Shown here one piece after another: positions 25,031 through 34,538 of a stretch of DNA of 63,432 bases. Positions within the stretch are counted from its first letter, which is position 1; every line of letters starts with the position of its first letter. The stretch is from Euryarchaeota archaeon UBA88. GTDB lineage: Archaea; Thermoplasmatota; Poseidoniia; Poseidoniales; Poseidoniaceae. The DNA lies in NCBI GenBank assembly GCA_002499545.1, contig DAME01000024.1, positions 1 through 63,432 of the forward strand, in the 5' to 3' direction. Under the pieces are notes generated by a model. That model was given only the letters and a program-made list of their open reading frames with translations, searched no databases and was not told the origin of the DNA. A program made the translations under genes and the position numbers.

Positions 25031-26433
25031 CCAATGGAACCCTCCATTTCCAATTCCAACAACTTGTTCAGTTCGACAGCGTATTCCATAGGCAATTCGC
25101 GGGTGAAAGGTTCGAAGAAACCATTGACGATTAAGCCCATTGCCTCGTCTTCAGTGAAACCACGGCTCATGAGATAGAACAGTTGATCCCCCGACACTTT
25201 GGAAACACTTGCTTCGTGTTCCAAGTCTGATGAAGGATTACCGATTTCCATGGTAGGATAGGTGTCGGAGCGGGAGGTCCCGTCAAGAATAAGTGCATCG
25301 CAGACGACTTTGGAGCGGCACCCCTTCGAACGGGGAGTGACTTGAAGTAAGCCTCGATACGAAGAGCGCCCGCCGTTCTTAGAAATCGATTTTGAAAGGA
25401 TGTTGGAGGTCGTATTTGAAGCCAAATGGTGGACTTTCGCTCCGGTATCTTGGTGCTGACCTTTGCCTGCGTACGCCACAGAGATGACTTCAGCGTGAGC
25501 CCCTTCTCCAAGCAACATCACGGATGGATACTTCATGGTCAGTTTCGAACCAATATTTCCATCAACCCATTCAACGACTGCATTTTTGTAAGCGTGAGCT
25601 CGCTTGGTCACTAGATTGTACACGTTGCTCGACCAGTTTTGTACAGTCGAATACCGAATTGATGCGCCTTCAAGGGCGATGAGTTCGACCACGGCAGAAT
25701 GCAGAGAATCCGTCGAGTAACTGGGTGCGGTGCATCCTTCGACATAATGAATGGTGCTTCCTTCATCAGCGATGATGAGGGTTCGTTCAAACTGTCCCAT
25801 GTTTTTGGCATTAATTCGGAAGTACGCTTGAACCGGCATTTCGACTGAAACGCCTTTCGGGATGTAGAGGAACGAACCACCCGACCAAACCGCCGTGTTA
25901 AGGGCAGCGAATTTGTTGTCACTGTGGGGAATAACGCTGCCAAAGTATTTTTTGACGATTTCCGGATACTGCTTGAGTCCACTGTCCATGTCGAGGAAAA
26001 TGACACCTTGTTCTTCTAAATCCTCTCGAATTGAGTGGTAGACAGCTTCGGACTCATACTGGGCGGTCACGCCACCGAGCCACTTTTGCTCTGCTTCGGG
26101 AATACCTAGGCGGTCGAAGGTGTTCTTGATATCGGCTGGAACATCGTCCCACGATTTTTCGGTCTGATCTGATGAACGGAGGAAGTAAGTGATGCTTTCA
26201 AAATCAATCGACTCGAGCATTGGGCAGTTACCCCATTCCGGCATAGCACGTTCCATGAAGTGGTTGTATGCTTTAACCCGAAGTTCAGTCATCCACTCAG
26301 GTTCATTCTTCAGTTCTGAAATATCACGAACGACTTGTTCAGACAATCCCTTATCAAAACGGATGGTCGAGTTCTCTGGGTCGTGAAAACCGTACTGGTA
26401 ATCGCCGATTAATTCTTGTGCTTCATCCGACAT
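25027..26433 (-). CDS. sufB: SufB, Fe-S scaffold subunit
   Basis: Main scaffold of the SufBC2D complex that holds the nascent [4Fe-4S] cluster. The 468-residue sequence follows bacterial SufB closely: YQYGFHDPE near the N-terminus, the KFAALNTAVWSGGSFLYIPKGV block, VEGCTAPSYSTDSLHSAVVE, YRGLLQVTPRSKGCRSKVVCDALILD, and the final EHEASVSKVSGDQLFYLMSRG. Cysteines suited to cluster binding are retained. It lies between sufC (nine bases upstream) and sufD (four-base overlap). Confidence 0.96.
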   Translation of the reverse strand: MSDEAQELIGDYQYGFHDPENSTIRFDKGLSEQVVRDISELKNEPEWMTELRVKAYNHFMERAMPEWGNCPMLESIDFESITYFLRSSDQTEKSWDDVPADIKNTFDRLGIPEAEQKWLGGVTAQYESEAVYHSIREDLEEQGVIFLDMDSGLKQYPEIVKKYFGSVIPHSDNKFAALNTAVWSGGSFLYIPKGVSVEMPVQAYFRINAKNMGQFERTLIIADEGSTIHYVEGCTAPSYSTDSLHSAVVELIALEGASIRYSTVQNWSSNVYNLVTKRAHAYKNAVVEWVDGNIGSKLTMKYPSVMLLGEGAHAEVISVAYAGKGQHQDTGAKVHHLASNTTSNILSKSISKNGGRSSYRGLLQVTPRSKGCRSKVVCDALILDGTSRSDTYPTMEIGNPSSDLEHEASVSKVSGDQLFYLMSRGFTEDEAMGLIVNGFFEPFTRELPMEYAVELNKLLELEMEGSIG

Positions 26434-26442
26434 TCAATCACC

Positions 26443-27195
26443 TCATGCTGCTACGTCAAGCCAGTCGTATCCTCGTGCTTCGAGTTCGTGCGCCAACTCC
26501 GCACCACCAGAATGAACAATAGCACCGTCAATCATGGCGTGAACAAAATGTGGTTTCACCAAATCGAGCAAGCGCTGATAGTGCGTGATAACCAGGCAAC
26601 CGGCATCAACTGCGATTTCATTGATACCCTGTGAAACAATTCGCAATGCATCAATGTCCAGTCCTGAGTCAGTTTCGTCGAGGAGGGCCAGTTGTGGCTG
26701 GAGAAGCAGCATCTGTAAGATTTCAAGTCGCTTTTTCTCTCCACCGCTGAAGCCATCGTTGACATATCGAGAGAGAACAGCTTTTTCCATCGATAGTTTC
26801 TCCATGGCAGTGGTGAGTTCCTTACGGAAAGCGCGACCCTTCGGGGGTTCATCTCGAACAGAGGCAACAGCCTTTTTCAGGAACGTTCCAACTTGAACAC
26901 CGGGAATTGAAGCGGGGTACTGGAACGACAAAAACATCCCGTTGCGAGCGCGCTCGAAAACGTCGAGATCCTCAAGAGGCTCGCCTTTGTAGAACACCTT
27001 ACCCTCAGTAATTTCGTAGGCAGGATGCCCCATCAGAGCATTCGCCAGTGTAGATTTACCTGCCCCGTTTCGGCCCATTAGGGCGTGGATTTCACCGCGA
27101 TGAATAACCAAGTTAACCCCTTTAAGAATTGGCGTACCTGCAACGCTAACATGAAGATTTTCGATGCGTAAGATTTCCTCTGACACTACCCTCAC
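26443..27195 (-). CDS. sufC: SufC ATPase
   Basis: ABC-type ATPase that powers conformational change in the SufBC2D scaffold; soluble, not a transporter. Motifs: Walker A GRNGAGKST, Q-loop FLSFQYPASIPGVQV (the SufC form), signature FSGGEKKRLEILQML, Walker B LALLDETDSGLD, H-loop VITHYQRLL. Length 250. First gene of the suf operon. The start is GTG at 27195 or GTG at 27186; both lie just inside the regulatory inverted repeat that separates it from the divergent Nfu-like gene, so the mRNA is probably leaderless. Confidence 0.95.
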   Translation of the reverse strand: MRVVSEEILRIENLHVSVAGTPILKGVNLVIHRGEIHALMGRNGAGKSTLANALMGHPAYEITEGKVFYKGEPLEDLDVFERARNGMFLSFQYPASIPGVQVGTFLKKAVASVRDEPPKGRAFRKELTTAMEKLSMEKAVLSRYVNDGFSGGEKKRLEILQMLLLQPQLALLDETDSGLDIDALRIVSQGINEIAVDAGCLVITHYQRLLDLVKPHFVHAMIDGAIVHSGGAELAHELEARGYDWLDVAA

Positions 27196-27200
27196 CCAAT

Positions 27201-27241
27201 ATACCCTTGAAGCACTCCTTTATCAAGTGGTGTAAGGGTAT
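27201..27241. promoter_or_regulatory. Shared inverted repeat between suf operon and nfu-like gene
   Basis: ATACCCTT at 27201-27208 and AAGGGTAT at 27234-27241 are perfect inverted arms, with a further CACT/AGTG match inside (27213-27216 and 27226-27229). The 41-base element fills most of the 68-base gap between sufC and the Nfu-like gene. One arm lies by the sufC start, the other near the expected TATA position of the Nfu-like gene, and a TATA-like GATAAAG on the minus strand lies between the arms. This suits one regulator controlling both Fe-S transcription units; identity unknown. Confidence 0.5.
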
Positions 27242-27263
27242 TTTGACAGTTTCTTAAAATTCC

Positions 27264-27782
27264 GTGATTTTTACGCTCACTCGTGATGGCATCATTGAAG
27301 AAGAAGCGCAGAGAGCGAGGGATATGACCGACGACGACCTTGTTGCTCAGTATGCAGCGGAAGCGAAGGCCGCAATGTCTGAAGAAGCCATGCGCAGGGT
27401 CGCTGAATCCACCGACTCCGAAGTCGAAGCGAAACTGCGTTCGACTTCGCTTCTTGAACTGCTTCACACTGAAGAATTTGTGCCAGCACTACTTGCTCGA
27501 CTTGGCGACGTCCGAGCAGCACTCGATGGGCATGGAGGCGGCATTAAAACCACATCTGTCGGGTGGGGGCAAACTGAACATCCAAGCCTCGACCTCGTTC
27601 TAGACCTCACCGGTGCATGCCTCTCATGCGGAGCAGCACCTGGTACGCTTGAAGGGGTGAAAACGGATCTTGAAAACGATGAAGAAATAACTCGAATCCG
27701 ATTTTCATCCGCTCTTCTCGATACTTTTGACGAGTTGGGACGAGAATTCATTCTCGCACATGGCGCTGTAGAGTTCGTCTGA
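27264..27782 (+). CDS. Nfu-like Fe-S scaffold/carrier with extended N-terminus
   Basis: Contains a C-terminal NifU/Nfu domain (about residues 78-165): LGDVRAALDGHGGGIKTTSV, then the cluster-binding CLSC in LDLTGACLSCGAAPGTLEGV. This domain carries and transfers [4Fe-4S] clusters. The N-terminal ~75 residues are acidic and helical and not recognised. Start is GTG at 27264. The gene is divergent from sufCBDSE-sufT, consistent with a role downstream of that scaffold, and ends shortly before the archaeosine TGT gene. Confidence 0.88.
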   Translation: MIFTLTRDGIIEEEAQRARDMTDDDLVAQYAAEAKAAMSEEAMRRVAESTDSEVEAKLRSTSLLELLHTEEFVPALLARLGDVRAALDGHGGGIKTTSVGWGQTEHPSLDLVLDLTGACLSCGAAPGTLEGVKTDLENDEEITRIRFSSALLDTFDELGREFILAHGAVEFV

Positions 27783-27803
27783 GTGGATGAATTGAAAGGT
27801 GCG

Positions 27804-30095
27804 ATGAGTGAGGTCTGCAATATGGGTGCGTGGAGCGAGCAACGGAGAGACGACCCGCAACCGTGCCGCGACAGCGACAAAGGGCGGTTTGAAGTTATTT
27901 CACGTGACGGTCGGGCTCGAATTGGACGGCTTCACACCACCCATGGAATTCTTGAAACACCCGCACTGCTCCCTGTCATCAATCCAAACATTCGAACGAT
28001 TGAACCACGGGTGCTTTGGGATCGATACGGTATCGGAGCCCTCATCACCAATTCATACATTATCTGGAAGCATGAGGAACTCAAAAATGCGGCCCTGAAT
28101 GATGGAGTTCACGCTCTCATTGATTACCCAGGCGTCATTATGACCGATTCGGGGACCTTTCAGTCGTATATTTACGGTGACGTAGAGGTTGGTGTTGAAG
28201 AAATCGTCTCGTTCCAAACCAGTATTGGTGTGGATATTGCAACCATGCTGGACGTGTTCTCGCGCCCCGACATGACCGAAGAAGAGGTCGACCACTGCGT
28301 TGAAGAAACTGTTCGCAGAGCGCAAGCGAGTGTTGATGCATCGGGCGAAACAATGCTAAATGGGCCCATTCAAGGTGGCGTGTTCAAGTCCTTGAGAACC
28401 AAATCCGCCCAGCAAATGGGAGCCTTTGACTTCTCAGTTCACCCAATAGGAGGTATTGTCCCGATCATGGAACGGCAACGGTACAAAGACTACGCAAAAG
28501 TCATGATGGCAACTCTCCCTCACCTTCCCCCACATCGTCCAGTGCACATGTTTGGGTGTGGCCATCCGATGCTGTTTCCGATGTCTGTAGCCCTCGGCGC
28601 CGACTTGTTTGATTCAGCAGCCTACGCTTTGTTTGCACGAGATGGACGACTGCTCACCCCATGGGGTACACAAAGGCTTGAGACGCTAACTGAATGGCCT
28701 GAACGAATGCCGTGCGTGGCGTTCACTACGCCCGCAGAAGTTCGAAAACTCGATTCTGATGCTCGTTGTGAACTCTTAGCGCATTACAATCTTGAAGTGA
28801 CCTTAGCCGAAATCGACCGATGCAAGCAAGCGGTGAGAGATGGGACAATATGGCGCCTTGCAGAGCGCAGAAGCCACCAACATCCTGCGCTTCGAGAAGC
28901 GTTCTTGTGGATTTCGACCAACCCACACTCCGCCACCTTTGATGCCCAATTTGTCAAGGACATGGTGTTCGATGACCGTGCTGCTGCTCGTGACCAAGCA
29001 CCAAACGTTGGACAATGGGAAGATGCGTGGGATTGGTTGGTGGACGCTCAAGAATATCCGCGCAAAGGAGGAGAGCCTTGGGGGGGGGAAGATACGCTCA
29101 TGCGACCGCATATACTGGCTGCCAAAGGAGCGTTACAGCGTCGCTGGATGCCTCGCCGAAGTCAGACTGTTGGAAGCGATTCACTGTTGTTGATGCACGG
29201 CAGCTCAGGGCCGTGGCGTGACAGGCTCAGCGACCTCATGCCCAGACTGGAACATCATTGTCCCGGCCTAGAAGTTATGATTCAGACGCCGGTTGGGCTG
29301 CTACCGTACTCGCTAGAAGACCTCAGTCCATTCGCCCACATCGACGGTCCGGATTGGCTATGGAAACGAAGGCCGAATCTCGCAGAAATCCGTGAAGAAT
29401 TGTCGTTGTATGGTATGGAACATCGCAACATTATCCCCGTAGATTTGGCAGGTGAGGGGATTCAGTCACGCGTGCTGGCAGCTCTTCAATCTGCAGGCGT
29501 TGTTGCAGGCGTTACCAATGAAGATGCGAGCGAAGTGCCGCTGACCAAAGAACGACGAGATGAGGCGAAAATGCGCATTTACAGACGCCATGTTCGTGAC
29601 AAAATGGTGGTGCTGTTCAACTGTTCTGTCCCCGATGCCGATGCATTGCTGGAAGGATGTAGTTTTGTTGTCAATCGGGTTGGACGGGTGAAGAATGCAC
29701 TTTCCTCACAAGGCCATCACATTGCCAGTCCCCGATTGAAAGACGGGGGTCTATCACTCACTGACAACGGGGCCCTTGCCTTGCACCAACACCGTAAACA
29801 ACAGTGCCCATCAGGATTTAACGACCAACAGCGACTCTTGGACGGAGAAGGTCTGGCGTGGGTCGTTGTTGATGAGGATGCTGAACCCTTTGTGCTTCAA
29901 GGCCGAAACGTGTTCCACGGATTTATCCTTGGATGCGATGCGGGCATATCACCAGGAGATACGTGTCTAATCGTTAACGCAAAGGGGGCGCTGCTCGGTC
30001 ACGGAATTTCAACACGAACCTCAAACGAACTCCAATCCTTCCAAAAAGGGGTTGCAATCAAAACACGTGGCGGTATGAAATCTCCATCGCAGTGA
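27804..30095 (+). CDS. tgtA: Archaeosine tRNA-guanine transglycosylase, zinc site lost
   Basis: Exchanges guanine-15 of archaeal tRNA for preQ0, the first step to archaeosine. The catalytic domain has TTHGILETPALLPVINP, MTDSGTFQSYIYGDVE (catalytic Asp), NGPIQGGVFKSLR and GADLFDSAAYALFARDGR (second catalytic Asp). A middle domain and a C-terminal PUA domain (VVVDEDAEPFVLQGRNVFHGF, IVNAKGALLGHG) complete the archaeal architecture. Unusually, the zinc motif CxCxxC is reduced: MPCVAFTTPAEVR keeps only the first Cys (near 304), about four residues are missing, and the following LALHN is LAHYN. At 763 residues it is longer than usual (about 580), partly from an N-terminal extension. ATG 27804 has AAGGTG upstream; GTG 27783 is possible. 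A nine-G run occurs near 29080-29088. Confidence 0.9.
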   Translation: MSEVCNMGAWSEQRRDDPQPCRDSDKGRFEVISRDGRARIGRLHTTHGILETPALLPVINPNIRTIEPRVLWDRYGIGALITNSYIIWKHEELKNAALNDGVHALIDYPGVIMTDSGTFQSYIYGDVEVGVEEIVSFQTSIGVDIATMLDVFSRPDMTEEEVDHCVEETVRRAQASVDASGETMLNGPIQGGVFKSLRTKSAQQMGAFDFSVHPIGGIVPIMERQRYKDYAKVMMATLPHLPPHRPVHMFGCGHPMLFPMSVALGADLFDSAAYALFARDGRLLTPWGTQRLETLTEWPERMPCVAFTTPAEVRKLDSDARCELLAHYNLEVTLAEIDRCKQAVRDGTIWRLAERRSHQHPALREAFLWISTNPHSATFDAQFVKDMVFDDRAAARDQAPNVGQWEDAWDWLVDAQEYPRKGGEPWGGEDTLMRPHILAAKGALQRRWMPRRSQTVGSDSLLLMHGSSGPWRDRLSDLMPRLEHHCPGLEVMIQTPVGLLPYSLEDLSPFAHIDGPDWLWKRRPNLAEIREELSLYGMEHRNIIPVDLAGEGIQSRVLAALQSAGVVAGVTNEDASEVPLTKERRDEAKMRIYRRHVRDKMVVLFNCSVPDADALLEGCSFVVNRVGRVKNALSSQGHHIASPRLKDGGLSLTDNGALALHQHRKQQCPSGFNDQQRLLDGEGLAWVVVDEDAEPFVLQGRNVFHGFILGCDAGISPGDTCLIVNAKGALLGHGISTRTSNELQSFQKGVAIKTRGGMKSPSQ

Positions 30096-30155
30096 CTCCT
30101 GCCGTGGGATACTTCAAAGGGCGTCTCGTCTCTCGTTTTCATGAGGGAGCCTTAG

Positions 30156-31166
30156 TTGAACGACGACCTCATAATAAAAACCGTGGATTTGACCAAATCG
30201 TACGGGCCGCATGTTGCCTTGAATAAACTCAATCTCTCCGTTCCAAAGGGTGCTACGGGACTGCTTGGACCGAACGGTGCGGGAAAATCGACGTTTTTGA
30301 AAACAATTCTAGGGTTAATCCAGGCCACTGAAGGTGATGGAACCGTTTTAGGGTTGGACATCCGCACTCAAGGCGACCTCATTCGTTCACGCATCGGATA
30401 CATGCCAGAGTACGACTCGTTAAACCCTGATATGGAGGCGATCTATCAAGTCAAATATTCGGGAGAATTGCTTGGGATGAACCCCATCATTGCCCAAGCT
30501 AGAGCCCATGAAACTCTGCAGTATGTCGGTTTAGGAGAACAACGCTATCGTACGATTGGAAGTTATTCAACCGGTATGAAGCAAGCGACGAAGTTGGCAT
30601 GTGCCCTCATTCACGACCCTGAATTAGTGATTGCTGACGAACCCTCAAACGGGCTTGATGCAAGTGCTCGTAAATACATGATTGAAACGCTCAACAACAC
30701 GGTTGTAACGGGGAAGCGTTCAGTCTTGATGGCATCCCACCTGATGGATGATGTCGAACAGGTCTGTGACAACTTTATCCTACTTCACAAGGGGAAACTC
30801 GCTGCACAGGGTAGAATTGCCGACCTCAAAGCGTTCGATCGTGAAATCGAAATTCACGTCTGGGGTGGAGCATCACGGCTTGCCGAAGCAATGGAAAAAG
30901 CTGGACTTAGCGTCCGAAGGGAAGGCAGAGTGATGCGTATCCTTCACCAAGATGAAGACACGACGCACACGATTCTCAAGTGCGCTGCTGATGTTGGAGC
31001 ACAAGTACGAAGGATGCACGAGTATGAAGCATCGCTGGAAGACCTGTTCTTGTCGATTATGGAAAATCTCGGTTACGATGTCAAGAGCAGTGATGACCTG
31101 CTGGCATCTCCCGCGCAAGCACGCAAGGTCGATGCACCAGAACACATGGGAGGTGGCGCAGCATGA
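30156..31166 (+). CDS. ABC-2 type transporter ATPase (first pair)
   Basis: ATPase subunit of an export-type ABC-2 transporter. Walker A GLLGPNGAGKST, Q-loop region IGYMPEYDSLNPDM, signature YSTGMKQATKLA, Walker B LVIADEPSNGLD, H-loop MASHLMDDVEQ; a C-terminal accessory region of about 110 residues follows and ends with an acidic-basic tail. Start is TTG at 30156 after GAGGGAG. It opens a chain of five genes with four-base overlaps, and its stop overlaps the ATG of the permease. The cargo is unknown. Confidence 0.9.
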   Translation: MNDDLIIKTVDLTKSYGPHVALNKLNLSVPKGATGLLGPNGAGKSTFLKTILGLIQATEGDGTVLGLDIRTQGDLIRSRIGYMPEYDSLNPDMEAIYQVKYSGELLGMNPIIAQARAHETLQYVGLGEQRYRTIGSYSTGMKQATKLACALIHDPELVIADEPSNGLDASARKYMIETLNNTVVTGKRSVLMASHLMDDVEQVCDNFILLHKGKLAAQGRIADLKAFDREIEIHVWGGASRLAEAMEKAGLSVRREGRVMRILHQDEDTTHTILKCAADVGAQVRRMHEYEASLEDLFLSIMENLGYDVKSSDDLLASPAQARKVDAPEHMGGGAA

Positions 31167-32215
31167 GTGAAAACCCCGCTGCAAATCATCGCCCACCACC
31201 CCCAAACAGTGAAGAATTCGCTGCTGAATCACCCGTGACTGGTAAAGGCAGGATGGAAGCGGCCTGGGGGTCAACGGAAGGTGATGAAGACATCACCGTT
31301 CAAGCCTCAGCACCCCAACGGGGTGACGGGCACATTTTCCAGCAAATCTACAAGCCATGGGACGGCCAACTCAATCCGCGTTGGATGAGGAATTGGTCGA
31401 TTTTGCGTCACCATTTGCTGGGTATTTTCAAGAAGGGACATCGGCCTTGGGGGGTACCAATACGGCTGTTTTTGTTGATTGTGTTCATCGCCTCACTGTC
31501 CGATGTTGGACTGACCATTATCTCCGGTCTCATCGGTGATTCAGGCTTGCACTCGATGTGGGGTATCAGCAGGGATAACCTGTACGCTCACGTCCTTGGA
31601 TTCCTTCCACGAAACATGCTCTATTATCCGGTTGTAGCCGCTCTTTTGGTAGGTGGGGTGATTTCAGAAGACCGGCAACATGGTACTTCTGCGCTCTACT
31701 TTTCACGTCCGATTACGCGCTTCGATTACATTGCAATGAAGTTCATTTCAGTTGCCATGATACAAGCCCTGATTATTTTGGTCACATTGGCGCTCTACTA
31801 TTTCGCAGAAATCGCTACAATGGGGCGTGGATGGGCGTGGATTATCGACACATTCCCCATGTTTTTGGCTGCAATGGGAAGCGGTATTTTACTCATATTC
31901 ACTTACACGAGCATCGGATTGGCACTTTCAAGCGTATCGAGTGGGAAGTTTTTCCCCGGAATCGCCCTGTTATCAATCATCCTTGGAACCAAAACATTGG
32001 CCTTCATCGCGAGCAACCTGTTTGATCGTGAAATCCTCTACCTAATCTCTCCGTATGACTGCCTAGCACACGTTGGACAAGCCATTATCGGTGTCGAGCC
32101 GACCTACGATCAGTACTCGTGGACATGGTCATTAGCCATGCTGGTTGCCATGAACGGGCTTGCACTCTATGTCTTGAGTTCGAGGGTTTCATCCATGGAG
32201 GTGACTCGCGAATGA
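31163..32215 (+). CDS. ABC-2 type transporter permease (first pair)
   Basis: Membrane partner of the preceding ATPase. A hydrophilic, proline-rich cytoplasmic segment of ~75 residues precedes about six helices: IRLFLLIVFIASLSDVGLT, a NMLYYPVVAALLVGGVISED segment, and four more up to the C-terminus. The motif ISEDRQHGTSALYFSRPITR after the second helix is the coupling segment of ABC-2 permeases of the NosY/CcmB-like group. It is flanked on both sides by four-base overlaps in the operon. Confidence 0.85.
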   Translation: MSENPAANHRPPPPNSEEFAAESPVTGKGRMEAAWGSTEGDEDITVQASAPQRGDGHIFQQIYKPWDGQLNPRWMRNWSILRHHLLGIFKKGHRPWGVPIRLFLLIVFIASLSDVGLTIISGLIGDSGLHSMWGISRDNLYAHVLGFLPRNMLYYPVVAALLVGGVISEDRQHGTSALYFSRPITRFDYIAMKFISVAMIQALIILVTLALYYFAEIATMGRGWAWIIDTFPMFLAAMGSGILLIFTYTSIGLALSSVSSGKFFPGIALLSIILGTKTLAFIASNLFDREILYLISPYDCLAHVGQAIIGVEPTYDQYSWTWSLAMLVAMNGLALYVLSSRVSSMEVTRE

Positions 32216-33204
32216 TTCCAGATTTTGACCAGCAAGGTAAGGCGGAAACGACAGCGTGGCAACCTGAGGTGAACGTTCCAGCAATTTTGCTTGAGAATGT
32301 ATCAAAGAGTTATGGCCGAATATTTGCGCTATCCAACATCACTCTTGCACTCAACGGTGGGGTGACGGGTATTTTGGGCATGAATGGGGCTGGAAAATCA
32401 ACCTTGTTCAACATCTTGATGGGTAAACTCAAACCCAGCCAAGGCTCGGTGAAATTGTTTGGAACCGACCCGTGGAAAAATCCCGCACCCTATGTCAGAG
32501 TTGGGTATGTGCCAGAACATGAAAAAATGTACGATTGGATGACCAGTTATGAATTCGTTTCAACATTTGCGCGTCTCAACGGACTCACTCGTGCAGAGGC
32601 AGGTGTCGAAGCAGAACGCGTCTTAGAATTCGTCGGACTCAGCGATGTAGCGCACAAGAAAATTGGCCAATATTCGAAAGGAATGCGGCAGCGTGCGAAG
32701 ATTGCTCATGCACTTGTCAACGACCCAGAACTAATCATTCTTGACGAACCGTTGCAGGGTTGCGACCCGTTAGCTCGAACGACAATCATGAACGTGATTC
32801 GTGAACTTGGTAGGCAGGGTAGAACCGTCTTAGTGAGCAGCCACATCCTGCAAGAAATCGAACGAATCACTGAACAAATCGTGATTCTTCACCACGGGAG
32901 GTTGTTGGCGCTGGGCAACCTTCACGCAATCCGAGAGCGACTGGACCAAATCCCACATCGCATTTCGATCCAAACACCAACACCAAAACAACTCGCTAAA
33001 GACGTCATTGATATCGATGAAGTCTATGGAATCTCGTTTCCGGACGGTCAAAACATTTCAATCCAGACACACAACCTCGCAGCCATTCACTCACAACTCC
33101 CTCGAATCATTGTAGAGAACGGGCACACCGTCACGGCGATTGACAATCCCGACGACGACCTTGCGTCGATTCTGGGATACCTCACCGGCGGAGGTGGCAA
33201 GTGA
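32212..33204 (+). CDS. ABC-2 type transporter ATPase (second pair)
   Basis: Second ATPase in the operon. Walker A GILGMNGAGKST, Q-loop region VGYVPEHEKMYDWMT, signature YSKGMRQRAKIA, Walker B LIILDEPLQGCDP and H-loop VSSHILQEIE. The D-loop reads G-C-D rather than the usual G-L-D. ATG at 32212 overlaps the permease stop by four bases. The divergence from the first ATPase suggests the two form an asymmetric heterodimer, or that two separate transporters are co-expressed. Confidence 0.9.
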   Translation: MIPDFDQQGKAETTAWQPEVNVPAILLENVSKSYGRIFALSNITLALNGGVTGILGMNGAGKSTLFNILMGKLKPSQGSVKLFGTDPWKNPAPYVRVGYVPEHEKMYDWMTSYEFVSTFARLNGLTRAEAGVEAERVLEFVGLSDVAHKKIGQYSKGMRQRAKIAHALVNDPELIILDEPLQGCDPLARTTIMNVIRELGRQGRTVLVSSHILQEIERITEQIVILHHGRLLALGNLHAIRERLDQIPHRISIQTPTPKQLAKDVIDIDEVYGISFPDGQNISIQTHNLAAIHSQLPRIIVENGHTVTAIDNPDDDLASILGYLTGGGGK

Positions 33205-34538
33205 TGGCAACCAAACCGGACTCCGTGTATCGCGGCATGGACCGAAAGGCTGCAGCAATCGTCGAATTCACACTTCGTCAATATCGAACGAAAAATTCCA
33301 CTTGGGTCGTACTCGGGGTTGGTTTCACCGCTCTAGCTCTCATTTTCATGATTTACATCGCAGCGATGACCGATGTTGTTGAAGCGGTGGACAACGATGG
33401 AGATTCGTATGATTACGATAACGATGGCTACCCGACAGGGCAAGAAGTACGGTTAGGGACAGACCCATTCGACGGTTCGTCGCATCCAGGATTGTTCGAC
33501 CCACCGGTTGTTCCTGACCCCGCTTCAATGTACGTGAATGAGGACGGTTTTGATTGGGATTTATCCGCAAGTGGACCGACGGCCACCATGGGATTCGATG
33601 ATGATGGCGACTGCCTTGATGAGAATCGGACCGCTTCGCAAAAAGACCAGAACGACAACGGCATTCCGTGTGATATCCTTCTTGTATACTACCAATCTGT
33701 GCTAACCAGCGGTGGTGATTGGGAGGTATTGGCGGATAATGGCGTCGATGAAGACCCAGACGAAAACGAGTACGCTCAGGAAGCCATCCACGTTGCGTTC
33801 GTACTTTCAATTGGGAAACTTGGATTCGTACTCTTGCTTGGAATCTTCTTGCCGTTGTTCATGGCAACTGGATTAATTCGCGATGAAATGTCATCCGGCA
33901 CGATGCATTTCTTGATCGCAAAGCCAATTTCGAGAACTGAAATTTTCCTGTATAGGGTGTTGGGATACCTCGGAATCGTATGGCCATACATCATTGCACT
34001 TGGTCTGCTTGGCGCACTGATTACTGGATTCCTCGGCCCCAGTGACGGGTTCTTCAGATTCCAAGATTTAGGGGTTTGGCTTTCCATCATCTTTGCAACG
34101 ATGTTGGCGACACTGGTCTACGGAATGTTGTTCAATGCACTTGGAGTTTTATGGAAGTACGGAATCATTCTGGCCATTCCGTTTGCAGCATGGGAACTCG
34201 GTATGGCGCTGCTTTCGATGGGGGCACCTGAAACCACCCTACTTCGCTTCTCTGTAATTGGATGGGCGTTGATGATTATCGACTCAGCCGCAATGTTTGT
34301 TTGGCCGAACCTCGATTTGTTCATCGCCATGGGCAACTGGGGTGGAAATGGTGACGGAGGCTGGCTTGGAGATTCCTCGCTGGAAGGGTCAAACGCTCTC
34401 GCCTTTGCTGCATCCAAGCCCGGTCTTGGTCTCTCTGCATTTTGGTCACTGACCGTATCCAGCCTCGTATTGCTGTTCCAAGCCGTCATGCTCTGGTTTA
34501 TCGGCGGGGCTTTGTTCAAAGGGAAGGAAATTCAATGA
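33201..34538 (+). CDS. ABC-2 type permease with acidic calcium-type repeats
   Basis: Membrane partner of the second ATPase. One N-terminal helix (residues ~32-55), then a large extracytoplasmic loop of ~130 residues, then a helix near 195 and about five more helices to the C-terminus. The loop carries Asp-rich repeats of thrombospondin-type-3/EF-hand-like character (DNDGDSYDYDNDGYPTGQE, EDGFDWD, DDDGDCLDENR, DQNDNGIPCD), which in other proteins bind calcium; two cysteines in the loop may form a disulfide. The motif IRDEMSSGTMHFLIAKPISR is the ABC-2 coupling segment. Start ATG 33201 overlaps the ATPase stop; its own stop overlaps the next gene. Confidence 0.85.
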   Translation: MMATKPDSVYRGMDRKAAAIVEFTLRQYRTKNSTWVVLGVGFTALALIFMIYIAAMTDVVEAVDNDGDSYDYDNDGYPTGQEVRLGTDPFDGSSHPGLFDPPVVPDPASMYVNEDGFDWDLSASGPTATMGFDDDGDCLDENRTASQKDQNDNGIPCDILLVYYQSVLTSGGDWEVLADNGVDEDPDENEYAQEAIHVAFVLSIGKLGFVLLLGIFLPLFMATGLIRDEMSSGTMHFLIAKPISRTEIFLYRVLGYLGIVWPYIIALGLLGALITGFLGPSDGFFRFQDLGVWLSIIFATMLATLVYGMLFNALGVLWKYGIILAIPFAAWELGMALLSMGAPETTLLRFSVIGWALMIIDSAAMFVWPNLDLFIAMGNWGGNGDGGWLGDSSLEGSNALAFAASKPGLGLSAFWSLTVSSLVLLFQAVMLWFIGGALFKGKEIQ

